This document shows positions 44,419-55,785 of a stretch of 64,000 nucleotides of DNA, in pieces; the stretch's first letter is position 1; each line of letters begins with the position of its first letter. Both the position numbers and the translations under genes were made by a program. The notes under the pieces were generated by a model. It had not been told where the DNA came from, did not search any database, and saw nothing but the letters and a program-made list of their open reading frames with translations. The DNA comes from Perognathus longimembris pacificus. Its lineage: Eukaryota > Chordata > Mammalia > Rodentia > Heteromyidae. The DNA lies in the NCBI RefSeq assembly GCF_023159225.1, contig NC_063168.1, positions 63,715,398 to 63,779,397 of the forward strand. Direction: 5' to 3'.

Positions 44419-45430
44419 GATATTAAGGTAACAAGGGATATGGGTTTGAGAGCTTGAATGTTGTGCCTAAAATCCCCCGATGAATGTTTCAACTTGTGTC
44501 TCCAATAAATAGTCTTCCTGTATTACACACTTGACTTTGCAACTTTGTAGTACCCTTCCCCCAAGTAGGGCCATTAACTTGTCTTGGGAAAATGCATGTA
44601 TATTTCTATTTCTTATGTACTAGAAATTCCTGTAACAATATGTTAGTCCTATTTGTTGGAGAACTGGCTTACCCAGTGAGAAATCAGTCAATGCACCCCA
44701 AACATGTTAGAGACCCTTACCAATCAACCAGAGCCAGCTAAGTGATTCACAGTTGGTCATAGATGCATGAATGAAGCCGGGTGTTAGGTGGAGATCACCA
44801 ATCCCAGTCCCCAAAGGATTCAGTCTAGCTCTAGACTTGCTCTACAGGCACATGGGCCAGCTGCAGACCCGCAGTCCAATGTAGAAACTTCTGGAGCAAT
44901 GAGAAAGTTGCACAAAAAGTGAGAAAGGAAATGTATCTACAAGTAGGGCCTAGAACTGGGAGACTGGAGTCAAAAAAATTTGCAAAGCAATAGGCCAGCT
45001 ACTTGAGGAGGTGTGGACCATGTACAAGGTACAAGAACTGCTGAACTTTATAAGGTTTGAGAGGGAGAATGAGATGAACATAAAGTGCAAAACAAGTGGC
45101 CACATGGAATGGAGTGAACGCCAGTACAAAGATCTGCATATGGTCTTTGCTCTCAGTAACACAAGCACCTGTGACTGCAAAGATGAATCAAGGTGTGGAT
45201 GCATTCAGTACAGTCAAACACAAATGCCTAAAGTTGACTGTGGTCACTAAAACACTTGTCTGAAACTGTATCCATTTATATATTCTTCTGCAGTTATTTC
45301 TACCTGATTAAAAATGATGAGACTTAAAAGATGAAAGAAACATGCTTGACCTGGAAACATAGGTGTTTTTCTGCATTAGACAAACTTGTCCAAGAGTAGT
45401 TTCTTTGAAGCGTGTTGTATATCTAGCAGG
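44419..45430. other. Sequence between direct duplicates
   Basis: No recognised repeat. A 79-codon plus frame (45011-45250, GTG start) continues open upstream to about 44950 and ends in a Cys-rich stretch. No family was recognised and no splice or promoter context was seen. Confidence 0.4.
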
Positions 45431-45565
45431 AAACCAAAGACTGTGTATTGTTTACATATTTCAGCAGCAAAAAGGCATCCATCTTGTGTGATTCCCTTCC
45501 TTCTTTTTCACCTCCTTCAAGAATATGTCCCTGTTCTGCAAATATCTTGCAAAGATGCATATAAA
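45431..45565 (+). repeat. Direct duplication, copy 2
   Basis: Partner of 44287-44418: AAACCAAAGACTGTGTATTG, TTTACATATTTCAGCAGC, CCCTTCCTTCTTTTTCACCT and CAAATATCTTGCAAAGATGC. Spacing between copies is about 1.14 kb. Confidence 0.75.
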
Positions 45566-46068
45566 TAAAAAGGAAAAGTACAGAAATGTATGGAAATCAG
45601 AGTAAATATGAGAAAAATAAGATAAACTCAGAGGGGAGAGAATGATCTAATGAATTCTCAATACTCTCGAGTGTTGCAGGGATTTTCCTCAGCATATCTT
45701 TCAGTACAGAACCCCAGCATGTCACTACAGTGTCATTCATCAAAAGCAATGCCATAGGGAACCAAACACTGGTTTATGATTCCCTGAGAGTCCAGCATGA
45801 TCCCAGGAAGAGATCAGAAAGCATCAACCTCTGAGAAAAGAGAAGGGCTAGCTGTCCACAGAACCCCTTCTGATTATACTGTTGATCATAATAAAGCCAT
45901 TGTTGGGATTTGGGTTGCAAAGTCTGACATGTCAATTCCAGCTCCCATAGTATGGAGCACAGCTGCTCCAAGGTGTTCACTGTTTGGAGTTTGGCTGGCT
46001 CTAGACAATAAAAAAACATGACAGGGATGTTCTGTCTCTCAACCCAGAGGTGAGTCAAGGTGAGCTTC
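45566..46068. other. Unclassified sequence before L1 insertion
   Basis: No named repeat was recognised. It may be the older host sequence into which the L1 at 46085 inserted. Confidence 0.4.
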
Positions 46069-46084
46069 AAGAATCTTGGGTCTC

Positions 46085-46812
46085 CAAATGACTACAAACA
46101 AGGCCATACTAAAGCAACCAGCACAACCATGTTCAAAGCTGCACTATTTACCATAGCTAAGATATGGAACCAACCCAGATGCCCCTCAGTAGATGGGTGG
46201 ATCAAGAAGATGTGGTATATATACACATTAGAGTTCTATGCTTCCATCAGAAAGAATGACATTGCCCCATTCATAAGGAAATGGAAAGACCTGGAAAAAA
46301 GTACATTAAGTGAGGCAAGCCAGACCGCAAGAAAAGCAAGTTAAATGGTTTTCCTCATTTGTAATAACTAGAATATGTCTATGATATTCTTAACAGGGGA
46401 TCACAATAGCCCAATTGCTAAGTACATAGGACCATATATATAGTGAAGCATATCAACATGAACTCCAAGAAATGAAAACAAGAGGCTCTTATTATGTTCT
46501 ATATGCAGTTTATTTCTTTTTTTTTGTTTTAGTTTTCTGTACCCTTTGTGTTGTATATAAGTTTATCTGATCCTGGAAGGAAAAGGGAATCACAGAAACA
46601 GCAGGACAAAGGATGAACTAATGCAACAATGATACTCACTTGACACTATGTTGATAATGAAATATACAACTTGTAGGGGAAGGGAGTAGGGAGGGGTAAG
46701 CGAGAAAAAATGAGGGAGGGAGTAAAAGTGTTTAAAAAAATGTACTCATTGCCTTACTTATGTAACTATAGCCCTCCTGTTCATCACTTTTTACAATAAA
46801 GATGGAAAAAAA
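46085..46812 (+). mobile_element. 5'-truncated L1 with perfect target duplication
   Basis: Flanked by the identical 16-mer AAGAATCTTGGGTCTC at 46069-46084 and 46813-46828. It contains the last part of ORF2 (conserved phrases NQPRCPSVDGW and FYASIRKNDIAPF, about 46160-46285, ending at a stop near 46344). A complete 3' UTR with a purine-rich tract (46675-46735) and ACAATAAAGATGG directly before the short A9 tail follow. Length is about 728 bp. The perfect duplication implies a young insertion, and ORF2 has lost its normal C-terminal end. Confidence 0.95.
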
Positions 46813-47157
46813 AAGAATCTTGGGTCTCATGGATCAACAGAAGAGAATGGCAAGCTGGCAAACAGTCCTATGTACACGTAGAAAACTGGAATCTTAAATC
46901 CCCCTTCTGAGGAAAGATGCATGGCTTTCAGAAATAATATCAAACTGAATGCCAATCTTATACTTTCTAACCAGAAAAAATTCCAATGGATCCAATATTT
47001 AAATGGCTAATAAAGTTGTATGCATGCTAGGTGAAAACGTAGATGAATTCCTCTACAATATAAGGGTAGAAAAGTCTTTGTAGTTATGATTCATATACTA
47101 GATTGACAAATTTGTTTACTGATTGGCAAATTTGTTTACATAAAAATGAGTGCATGA

Positions 47158-47433
47158 TGGGCTGGGGAATATGGCCTAGTGGCAAGAGTGCTTGCCTTGT
47201 ATACATGAAGCCCTGGGTTCGATTCCCCAGCACCACATATACAGAAAATGGCCAGAAGTGGCGCTGTGGCTCAAGTGGCAGAGTGCTAGCCTTGAGCAAA
47301 AAGAAGCCAGGGACAGTGCTCAGGCCCTGAGTCCAAGCCCCAGGACCGGCCAAAAAAAAAATAAAAAAATAAAAAAATAAATGTGATCCTCGAATTTCAT
47401 GACTCTGTACTTCTTCTGCCCTCAAAATTAAAA
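47158..47433 (+). mobile_element. IDL-Geo SINE with extended 3' end
   Basis: Near-consensus IDL-Geo (47158-47351) with an A-rich tail containing two T interruptions (47352-47391). About 38 bp of non-SINE sequence follow, then a second A9 run that merges into the right duplication. The target-site duplication is AAAAATGAGTGCATGA, perfect over 16 bp, at 47142-47157 and 47434-47449. The extra segment therefore inserted together with the SINE. Confidence 0.92.
47392..47429 (+). other. Putative SINE 3'-transduced segment
   Basis: Lies after the SINE tail and before the second A run, inside the target duplication. It contains no run of four Ts, so RNA polymerase III could have read through it. It does not resemble either SINE half. 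Confidence 0.65.
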
Positions 47434-47994
47434 AAAAATGAGTGCATGAGAAAATACATTTAAGGAAAGTCAAAAAACAAAAGATAAAACTGATAAATCA
47501 CTTGTAACTCATATCAGAGGAGAGATTCTTATCTCTCTAATATCACAAAAAGTTCTTATAATTGAGAAGGAAATGGGTAAAAACATAACAAAAGTAAAGG
47601 GAAGATTTATGCAGTTGACAGGAAGAGAAAGGGAAATGGTCCTTAGACCTGATAAAATGTACAACTTCACTTGTAATAAGATAAACATAAATTAAAACGA
47701 AACTGAAATCCCACTTCTCACTAATCATATTGACCAGGGGCCAAAAGTCTGCCAGGCATTTTGTGGTTAAGGTTGTAGAGATGCGCGAGTTCTCACATCT
47801 CTTGGGCATAGGGGATACAGAACGACATAACTCGCTGAGAAGACAATTGAGCTGTACAGGACAAAAGCATAGCTATTTTTCATCTTTTCACCCATCGATC
47901 TCACTCAAAGATACACCTTCAGATGCCCTAAAAAACATGGCACTGGAGATGACTCATTACCGCCTTGCTTGTAAAATAAAGGATTAGAAATAAC

Positions 47995-48080
47995 ACTGCT
48001 CAAAAAGAAATAGACTCATTACCTGACCTATGTAACTGTAACCCCTCTGTACATCACTTTTACAATGTAAATAGATAAGA
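47995..48080 (+). mobile_element. L1 3'-terminal fragment
   Basis: ACTCATTACCTGACCTATGT, AACTGTAACCCCTCTGTACA and TCACTTTTACAATGTAAATAG match the last 75 bp of the L1 at 46735-46800. The possible target duplication AGAAATAAC occurs before (about 47987) and after (about 48081). It is an extreme 5' truncation. Confidence 0.75.
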
Positions 48081-48291
48081 AATAACCCAAATGCCAGTGA
48101 AGACAGACTGGCTGAATCTACGCGCCTGCAGCCACCCAGTGAAACACTATACCCCCAAGAGAAAGGAAAGGAGGGATTTGAAGGCTGCACTGAAAAGCAG
48201 ACAACACAAGGTAAATAAGACTAACAGAGAATGCTTCCCCTGTTTAAGCAAGAAGGGGAAATAAGAATGAATATAAAATCTCTTTTTTGTG

Positions 48292-48480
48292 TGTGCTAGT
48301 ACTGAGGCTTAAACTAAGGGTTTTGAGCCCTTGCTTAGCTTCTTTGTTCAAAGCTGGTGCTCAATTCCTGAACCACAGTTCTACTTCCAGCTTTTTGCTG
48401 GTCAGTTCGAGATAAGAGGCATTGTGATTTTTCTGCCTGAGCTGGCTTTGAACCACAATCCTCAGGTCTCAGTGCATGGC
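48292..48480 (-). mobile_element. Composite 7SL/ID-like SINE, 5' end missing
   Basis: Antisense: GTGCTAGTACTGAGGCTTAA, GTTCAAAGCTGGTGCTCAAT, linker TTGCTGGTCAGTTCGAGATA, then CTGGCTTTGAACCACAATCC. It ends before the B1 A-box region. Confidence 0.87.
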
Positions 48481-48764
48481 CACTTTTCACTTTTAAATCA
48501 TGTAAATGTTTTATATTTTTGACAAAAACAAAATTAATTCGGGAGGGGGAGGAAAAGGGAACTTAACAATACAAAAAATGAAACTATCACGTTGATAACA
48601 ATCACATAAAGAAAAGAATGATCTCAAATGGCTTCTGGAATGGACAGAAGAAAAGAAAGTTTTATTGTTGGTAATCACACGAATGGTATAAGCATAAAGC
48701 TATTTACTGCACTACTGTGCCCAGCTAAAAACTTTTTTCATAATAGAAATTGAGAAAAGAGGCT

Positions 48765-48895
48765 ATATATATGGAAGTATGTGCCTATGAGGCCAGCACT
48801 TAAGAAGCTGAGATAGAAGGCTCTTCACTTCAAGGCCAGCCTGGCCTACATAATGAGACCCTTTCTCAAGAAAATAAAACAAAACACGGAGAAAA
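48765..48895 (+). mobile_element. B1-like SINE monomer
   Basis: TATGTGCCTATGAGGCCAGC, ACTTAAGAAGCTGAGATAGA, TCAAGGCCAGCCTGGCCTAC and ATAATGAGACCCTTTCTC follow the 7SL-derived B1 consensus. An A-rich tail follows. Confidence 0.88.
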
Positions 48896-49189
48896 GATAG
48901 AAATCTTTGAGAGGCTCCAACATAGGTGCCTATTGTGGCATTCCACAAGGCAATACCAATTTTAATTTAGAAAAACTATAAAACACAGATAATTCGATGT
49001 CCACCTTGACTAGAATTATTCTAAGGTATCCACAAAATATTAAACTTAGGGAAAAATAACTTATGAAAGAAACTCCCATATTCTAACTTACATAGTCAAC
49101 TGTGATTTTGGTGACATCATAGTGAAACAACATGCAAGCATGCCCCTTGTGTGGCCATGACATGACTATGGTGCTGAACACGCATCTGA

Positions 49190-49505
49190 GTGTGTATGAG
49201 TCTCTTATTGTTGCTGTAACAAGTTACCACTTAATGCCTTAGCACAGTGCAAATGCACTGTCCTCTAGTTCTGGAAGTTAGAAGTTTGAAATGAGTCTCA
49301 CAGAGTCAAACTCAAAGTCAGCAGAGATGTTCTTTATGAAAAGGTCTAGAGAAGAGGGAATTTTTCTGGTTTGTCCAACCTTTAAAAGCTACTTGCATTC
49401 TTTTATTTGTGGCCCCTTCATCTTCAAAGCCAAATGCTACATTAATCTGTTTGTCTTTCATTCATAAGGACCACTATGATTACACTGGGCCTTCCCACAG
49501 AATTC
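49190..49505 (-). mobile_element. ERVL-MaLR-type LTR, antisense
   Basis: GTCTCTTATTGTTGCTGTAA, CAAGTTACCACTTAATGCC, TAGTTCTGGAAGTTAGAAGT, GTGGCCCCTTCATCTTCAAA and ATTACACTGGGCCTTCCCAC follow the antisense order of MLT1-like LTRs. Family assignment from memory. Confidence 0.6.
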
Positions 49506-49689
49506 TAACTCAAGCTACTCAACTTAATCATACATGAAAAATCTTTATTGTCATGTATGGTAACACAGTGACGATGTTTGGGAGTTGGGATGTAAACATC
49601 TTTGGAGGTTACATTATGTTGTATTTCCATACCATGTAACTTTGGTGGCCAATGAGATACAAGCAGTGGCTTTATTAGTGTCTGTACCT

Positions 49690-50035
49690 TGGTGCTCTTT
49701 TCCTCTTGGCACATTTTATTTAACAGTTCTTTCTCTTAGGACTCAATCATCATGCTGTGGAAAACCCCAACCTAGCTTCAGAGCAGAGGCATATGGAGAG
49801 GAACTGGGCTTCCAGTCAACAGCCCAGTTGAGCTCTCAGCTCCAACTCATCAGTACATGAGCTAGACCCACCTATGATGTGCATTTTCTAGATCTGGTCA
49901 AGTGAGTGCAGGTATCACCAAGAAAGGAGACGAACCATGCTTGCTGAGCCCCGACCAACCTGCAGGATTACTCTTTTAAGCCACTGGGTTTGGAGGTGGA
50001 TGTGTTGTATAGCAACATAGAAAATGGAGACAGTT
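49690..50035 (+). mobile_element. ERVL-MaLR-type LTR, 3' part
   Basis: CATATGGAGAGGAACTGGGC, TTCCAGTCAACAGCCCAG, ACTCTTTTAAGCCACTGGGT and TTGTATAGCAACATAGAAAA match the 3' portion of MLT1-type LTRs in sense orientation. Diverged. Confidence 0.6.
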
Positions 50036-51510
50036 ATTTTCTATAAGCCACCGAAATGCTGAAGAACATATACTGAAAATGTTGACTTTGGATTTATCAT
50101 AATTATCCAGCAATCTTTGTTTACGGTAACAACGATATCATTGTTGTCTATGAAGCCCTTTCTAAATCTGTACAAATAAAACCAGACTACCCACATAAAA
50201 ACAAGGCCTTTCATCTTCGTCTCTTGAGTGAGAAGGATACCTCCAACCCTTCCAAAAGGGGGATTAATATGAAGGAAGGACAAAATACCATAGTAAGTTG
50301 CAATCTCATGTATCAAGAAACCAACTTCAATCTCAAGGCACTAAATGAGGTCCTGTGAGAAAAACTGCTGCTAGGCGAACTAGATTAGGATGATTGTTGA
50401 TTCCACCCAAGGCTGTTGTTTTAAGCAGGTGCTGCTTTGCAAAGACTTGGCCTACTTATTACACCTTGCCCACAAATTCTGCTGAACCCAGCTATCAATC
50501 AAGCCAGCAGCCCAGCTAAACCATAGCCTGGGGGATTGATTTTCAGAGTGTTGATCTTGCCATGAGCTTCTGCTATACCGGGAGGAAGCCAGTTACTTTC
50601 TGCTCTGAGAATTTGTTTGTGGTTTCACGACACTTGGGAAATATGCTTAAAATCATTCATCCTCTATTCCCTTCCTTCTGGTCTACAATGCTTCTAGCAA
50701 CTGTTAGGGAATAAACAGCAACCAGGTCTGAGCCATCTTTTTAATTTATAGCTCTAGGTGTGAAAACGTTGACCTAGGAAGACATGGGCTTAAATGGTGC
50801 CCCAACAGCAAAAAGCAGAAATAATTCTCATTGTCTCCACCCAGAGCTGTGGAAACCTGGCTACATCTCCAATGCATTTCCAAGGCTCCTTGTGACTAAC
50901 TTGACCTGAGACCCTCACAATCATCCAGGCTTCCTTTCTTGCTTTGCAGTGCTGAATGCACACCTGTGGCTTTGTACTGCTAACAACAAGAGCCGCCCAG
51001 CAGATCCGCACCTGTGACTCGCCTGCTTTTATCTGTGCCATACTCAGTGCCCAAATCCATAGACAATAAGGAAAATGAGTTATTCTGGTCCTTGTCCAGG
51101 TTTCCACAGTGTCTCAGGCTATTGCCACACAATTAATATCACATTTAAAGGAAGGGGAAAAAAGGTTCTTCAATATGGCTCAACACCAGTTTTCAAAATA
51201 CTGAAGCTAAACTCTGATGAGGAGGAAAATAAACAGAAGGCTATTTCCATCTCTTAATTCTACAGATGTTACCGAGTGTGAACAAATTGCTCAGCACATC
51301 CTAGGTACTACAGGTAATACCAAAGGGATGCAGAAAGGACCCCAAGTTCTCAGAGCTCAACCACCTGGAATAAAAGTATGGAAGTGGATGTATCTAGAAG
51401 AAATTCACCAGTTAACCCAGAAACAGCCACCACAATGGCTCTATACTATATTTCAGAAAAAGCTGTAGATTTGAACAGTTTGGGAAAGAAGGATAGGAAT
51501 AACAGGAGAT
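50036..51510. other. Unique non-coding sequence
   Basis: No named repeat or exon was recognised in 1.5 kb. Confidence 0.5.
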
Positions 51511-51715
51511 TCTGGGCACTGATGGCTCATGCACACAATTCTAGCTACTCACAAGGCTGAGATCTGAGGATCATGATTCGAAGCCAGCCTGGGCAGACAA
51601 ATCTTGAGTTTCTTATCTCCAATTGACCACCAAAAAGGTGGAAATGGAGGTGTGGCTCTAGGAGTAGAGCACCAGCTTTGGGTGAGAGAGCTAAGCAAGA
51701 GCAAGAGGCCTGAAA
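51511..51715 (+). mobile_element. Composite SINE, variant right half
   Basis: Left half TGGGCACTGATGGCTCATGC and ACAATTCTAGCTACTCACAA, linker TCTCCAATTGACCACC, right half GTGTGGCTCTAGGAGTAGAG, CACCAGCTTTGGGTGAGAGA and GCTAAGCAAGAGCAAGAGGCC. The internal segment differs from the common Geo form and resembles the copy at 57325. Confidence 0.87.
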
Positions 51716-53430
51716 CAGTAGGAGTCTCAAAAGTCAAGATAGTTCCATACCTGAGACGTGACAGTGCCAGCAAAGAAGGAAAGAACAGGGAGGGAAGTAG
51801 TAAAATTTTTCTCTTCCTTTAAAAATTTTTTCTTAAATAGAAGACACAGAAGAACAGTAGCCTAGGGCCAGTCAGTGTGTGGGCAAAAGGGCCAAAATAC
51901 CTCAACAGGCCTTGAGGGGTCTGACAATGAGGATAACTGCAACTATTCATAGCTATGTCTCATCAAATTGTGATTCCAACGTGTTCTACTTTCATTGCTT
52001 AAACAGGCAGGGACTGCTGATGTCCAATGGTCACTATTTAGAAAACTTTCCATCCAAAAAGAGTTAATTTAAGTTTGGGCACTTAAATGAATAAACTTAG
52101 TGGAGTAGAAAATTGATTTACGTGCAACAGCAGCTCATTTCCCAAATGTGGGATTTGAACTTGACTTCCCCTTCACCATGTCACCCAAACCGATCCCTAT
52201 GGCCTACAGATTCTTTGTCATGCTTACCACAACGGCGCCCAATGGCAAGATCCTGCCTAGCTTCAACCTCCACTTTAGAGGCTATCTTTCCAAAGTATAT
52301 TTATCTACAACCCATTGCTCATAAGCACACATTCCCTTTATCCAAGGCCCCAATCCCTGTATGTTTCCATAAAGGAAATATCTCAGAATAGCCTTCAAGA
52401 TCATTTTATTAAGTCTGCTTCTGTTAATGTTCCAGTATCATTTCCTAATAGCCCTCATCTCCCAGTACCCCATAGTATCATGTCTCTATCTGTGCCACTG
52501 GTCCCTTCATTTCCACTACCCAGAATGTACCTCATTTGTCCACCACAACTACTGAGGTGCCTCATTCCAAAGGCCACATTAAAACTCTGCCATTTTTAAG
52601 GTACTTTCCTCATTAGGTCAATAAAGGAATGCTCCTTTGCCTCTCTCCATCACATCCAATGTATGCCTTACATTGTCCTGAGTTTGGAGAGCTACGGGGT
52701 GAGGTTTCCAATAGCTCTGTGAGGGCAGAGGTGGGTCTTGTTAATGTCAATGCTAGCCATCTTTTCAGCCAGCCCCAGCTCAGACTTTGGCAGAGAGTAT
52801 GACAGAGACTGACACTCCCTGCCCGACCCCAGGCCTTGACAGGCACAGCCTGGCTGTAGTACATGATGCCGGGATGTAGTGCTTCATTCACAGCTGAACT
52901 GACAGCCAATGGGCCTGAGGAAGATGAGGATTAAATCACCGTAATGGCTCAGTGTGGTCAGTCTCGCCCCATTATGGACAACAGTTTACAACACGTCAAC
53001 AACCCAGACCCCTGCAAAGCCATTTCATATGACCCAAATATTTGTCCTTTCATACAAAGCATGTATATAAAACCCCAGTAACTGGCTCACCAAGAACTAG
53101 CCAGAGGGAAGGAATCTTAATCTTTCCACTTCTTTCTTCCTGTTGAAAAGGCCCAAGCATGAAATCAGGAGAATGTCAGATTACTCTTAGACTGTCATTT
53201 GCTCACTGCTTGAGTTTTAATTAGGGCTGCATTCTTGGCTATTGCCCTAACCCAAGGGGAAGGCTTGCGGGCAAGGTCTGTCTCTCCCACCTGAGAGAAC
53301 AAAATGGTGGCACTTCACTTTGTTGTAGCACAGGAATGCCAGCTTTGGACCATGACCCATAAACAGACGGATTTTGGGGGGTTGGTTTTGTTTGTTTTGC
53401 AGTCTTTTCTACATTCTCCATAGCCTGCCA
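51716..53430. other. Unique non-coding sequence
   Basis: No named repeat or exon was recognised. Moderately GC-rich near 52700-52870. Confidence 0.5.
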
Positions 53431-53434
53431 TATC

Positions 53435-53530
53435 CTGTAACTCAACATGCTATATAGCCCTGGCTTCAAAATCACTATCCTTCTGCCTGGACCTCTTGTG
53501 TGCTAGGATGACAGGCATGTGCCAGACTGC
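53435..53530 (-). mobile_element. B1-like SINE fragment
   Basis: Antisense B1: CTATATAGCCCTGGCTTCAA, AATCACTATCCTTCTGCCTG and GTGTGCTAGGATGACAGGCA, TGTGCCAGACT. Confidence 0.75.
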
Positions 53531-53604
53531 CCTCTATACATTTGCATATGCCCACAGACATACCTCCTCAAAGAATGACATTTATTGTGCTTTACCAGTT
53601 CCAT

Positions 53605-53635
53605 CTACCTACCTACCTACCTACCTACCTACCTA
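53605..53635. repeat. (CTAC)n microsatellite
   Basis: Seven to eight tetranucleotide units, trailing into CTATCTAT. Confidence 0.96.
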
Positions 53636-53670
53636 ATCTATCTATATTGTCTTTAAAAAAGGATACTCTT

Positions 53671-53932
53671 AGCCAGGTGTTGGTGGCTCATGCCTGTAGT
53701 CCTACTCAGTGGGCTGAGATCTGGGGATTGCAGTTCGAAGCCAGCCTGGGCAGGAAAGTCCATGAGATTCTTTACCTCTAATAAACTACTCAGAAAAGGC
53801 GAGAAGAGGTGTTGTGACTCAGGAGCTGTGGTAGAGAGTAAGCCTTGAGCCAAAGAAGCTCAGGGACAGCACCTAGGTCCTGAGTTCAAGCCCCAGGACT
53901 GGCAGAAAAAGTCAAAACAAAACAAACAACCC
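53671..53932 (+). mobile_element. Composite 7SL/ID-like SINE with target duplication
   Basis: Full-length sense copy: AGCCAGGTGTTGGTGGCTCA, AGTTCGAAGCCAGCCTGGGC, linker CTCTAATAAACTACTCAG, right half GCCTTGAGCCAAAGAAGCTC, TGAGTTCAAGCCCCAGGACT and an AAAAC tail. It is flanked by AAAAGGATACTCTT (53657-53670) and AAAAGATACTCTT (53933-53945), one base different. Confidence 0.95.
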
Positions 53933-53945
53933 AAAAGATACTCTT

Positions 53946-54720
53946 CTGCTTTGTAACTTTTGACTAGGTTATCTGTTCACCCACACGACAAGCCTTCTAT
54001 CAGCATTCTTCTCTTAGTAGTTGCTTCTGGGGCTACAGTGTATTCCCAGACTCATGTCCTGGCCACACCGCCAGTTGGGTGTGGGCCTGTGGCCCCTGTG
54101 GCCCGTCTGACCCCACTCCCATGTCACACTCCCTCCTGAGAATAGGAAGCAGTTCGGAATAATAGCCTCTTCCCCATTCCGATCAGGTGATGGCATATGT
54201 AATGGGTGTGCAGCCACCAAAATGCAAGCACACAGTAAAAGGACGCTGGTGCGTGCTCTGTAGGCTTTTCTTGCCACACAGCTAAGTGCTTTGCTAGAGG
54301 AAACCTAGGCCTTGCCTAGCTGAGGCTGGGCAGACCTCGTAGGGGTAAGACAGGTGCACAGCCTGGGATCTGCTGACAGGCACTGGCCAAGAGCAGCAGG
54401 CTGCCTCTGACATCATCATGACTACTTAGGCTACATGCTCTAGAAATCAGCAAGGGATCATCCCCAAGCTCCTCAAGAAACAACTCAGCCACCCTCACCA
54501 TGTCCAAAACAAACCTCAGATTTTTTCCTGTCGCCACATCCCTCCACCACTGATAGTTATTGGAAGGGAATCTGATAGAGTCTGCAGATCATCTGGCTGT
54601 ACAGCTGACTCTGGCCTCGGATGAGGCCTGTGGCCCCAGACTCCCTGTACGTGGCATCTTCCCAACCCCCAGCCAGGTCCCTTCATCTTGGGGCCTGCCC
54701 ATCTTGTCTAGCTCTGGCTT
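53946..54720. other. Unique non-coding sequence
   Basis: No named repeat or exon was recognised. Confidence 0.5.
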
Positions 54721-54724
54721 TTCC

Positions 54725-55028
54725 TCCTGTGTGTCAGAACTCCAACACGCTTCTCAGAGAGGCTCTCTGAACCCCCGATCACATTCGCTCCCCATCTATT
54801 CCCTAAACGACCTCATCACACCACCTTGTGGGTTTCTATAGTGCTTATCACATATCTGCAATGATTTTTCAAGCTGACATGCGCCTCGTTTAGGCACTGT
54901 CGTCACCTTTCCACAAGTGCAAGGACAAGGATCTCGTCTTGCGCACAACCGTCTCCCCAGCATGTGGCATCGTGGCTGGCACGTAGCGGGTGCTCAGTAA
55001 ATATTTGCTTTAACAAATGAATAAATAA
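54725..55028 (+). mobile_element. L2 LINE 3' end
   Basis: Consensus order of the L2 3' UTR: TTCTCAGAGAGGCTCTCTGA, TATAGTGCTTATCACATATC, CAAGTGCAAGGACAAGGATC, CCCCAGCATGTGGCATCG, GGCTGGCACGTAGCGGGTGC, TCAGTAAATATTTG and AATGAATAAAT. Confidence 0.85.
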
Positions 55029-55099
55029 GCTTTCTCATTTGAAAAATAGCCTGTGAGATAACTGGAGGTAAGTGGGCAAGGGCACAGATGTGAGCACTG

Positions 55100-55785
55100 T
55101 TCACTGAGCAAAATTTGAGACGAATTTAAATAGCCAACAAAAGAGGATGGTGTCAATCAGTGCTTGGGTATGAATTAATTATTGAATGTAATTTAACACA
55201 GCTGAGTTAGGTCTTCAAGCACCGATGTGGAAGGGTACCGAAGACATGCTATGTTACATATAGTAGGTTTTAATATGTGTAAGTCTGATTTCATTTACTT
55301 TTTTTAACCCTTTAGCACTAAATAACATGTTTATATTACATAAGATCCTTAAATGAAAGGGTGTGAAATTTTGAGAAAGAGGAATATTCTAGAATTGACC
55401 CTCTCAATTTTCAAACTGTGGTTATCAAAGGTGAGTAATATTAATTACGAGGGATTTTTACTTGTTTCTCTTTTGTATTTTCTAATTCTTTTTTTTTTTT
55501 TTTAACTCAAGGCCTGGGTGCTACTCCTCAGCTTTTTCATTCAAGGTTGGCATTCTACCACTTAAGCCACTGTTCTCCTCCTGGCTTTTTGTTGCTTATT
55601 TGGAGATTATAGAGTCTCATGGATTTTCCTGCTTGGGCTGTATCTGAACCATGATTCTCATATCTCAGTCTCCTGAGAAGCTAGGATTACAGGCTTGAGC
55701 CATTGGCACCTGGCTGTCAACTGTTTCCTATTTTTAAATAATGAACATATATCACTCTCCTAATAAGGAAAGCAATAAGAGCACA
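55100..55785 (+). mobile_element. Ancient L1 3' UTR, split by a SINE
   Basis: Old L1-like words: CATATAGTAGGTTTTAATATG, GGTTATCAAAGGTGAGTAAT, TGTTTCTCTTTTGTATTTTC, and after the SINE TTTAAATAATGAACATATAT. They match the order of an old L1 end ('...ttttctacaatgaacatgtat'). A composite SINE sits in the middle. Confidence 0.5.
55490..55720 (-). mobile_element. Composite 7SL/ID-like SINE
   Basis: Antisense with a T tail (55489-55503): CTCAAGGCCTGGGTGCTACT, TTCTACCACTTAAGCCACTG, linker TTGCTTATTTGGAGATTATAG, B1-like end AGAAGCTAGGATTACAGGCT, TGAGCCATTGGCACCTGGC. Confidence 0.92.

Larger units (their letters stand above)
46829..48770 (+). mobile_element. Ancient L1 ORF2 3' part and UTR, host to later insertions
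   Basis: A decayed old L1 in consensus order: ACTGATAAATCACTTGTAAC, TCACAAAAAGTTCTTATAAT, GAGAAGGAAATGGGTAAAAA, AACATAAATTAAAACGAAAC, ACCAGGGGCCAAAAGTCTGC and AATAACCCAAATGCCAGTGA. These correspond to the 3' half of L1 ORF2 with many stops and indels. It is interrupted by an IDL-Geo, a small L1 tail and a composite SINE. The right boundary is uncertain. Confidence 0.65.

Noticed and set aside
44160..45610. Endogenous retrovirus with two LTRs
   Set aside because: The shared units are only about 135 bp, lack TG...CA ends and a primer-binding site, and the interior shows no gag or pol similarity I recognise.
53605..53635. CRISPR-like array
   Set aside because: Simple tetranucleotide repeat without spacers, in a mammalian genome.
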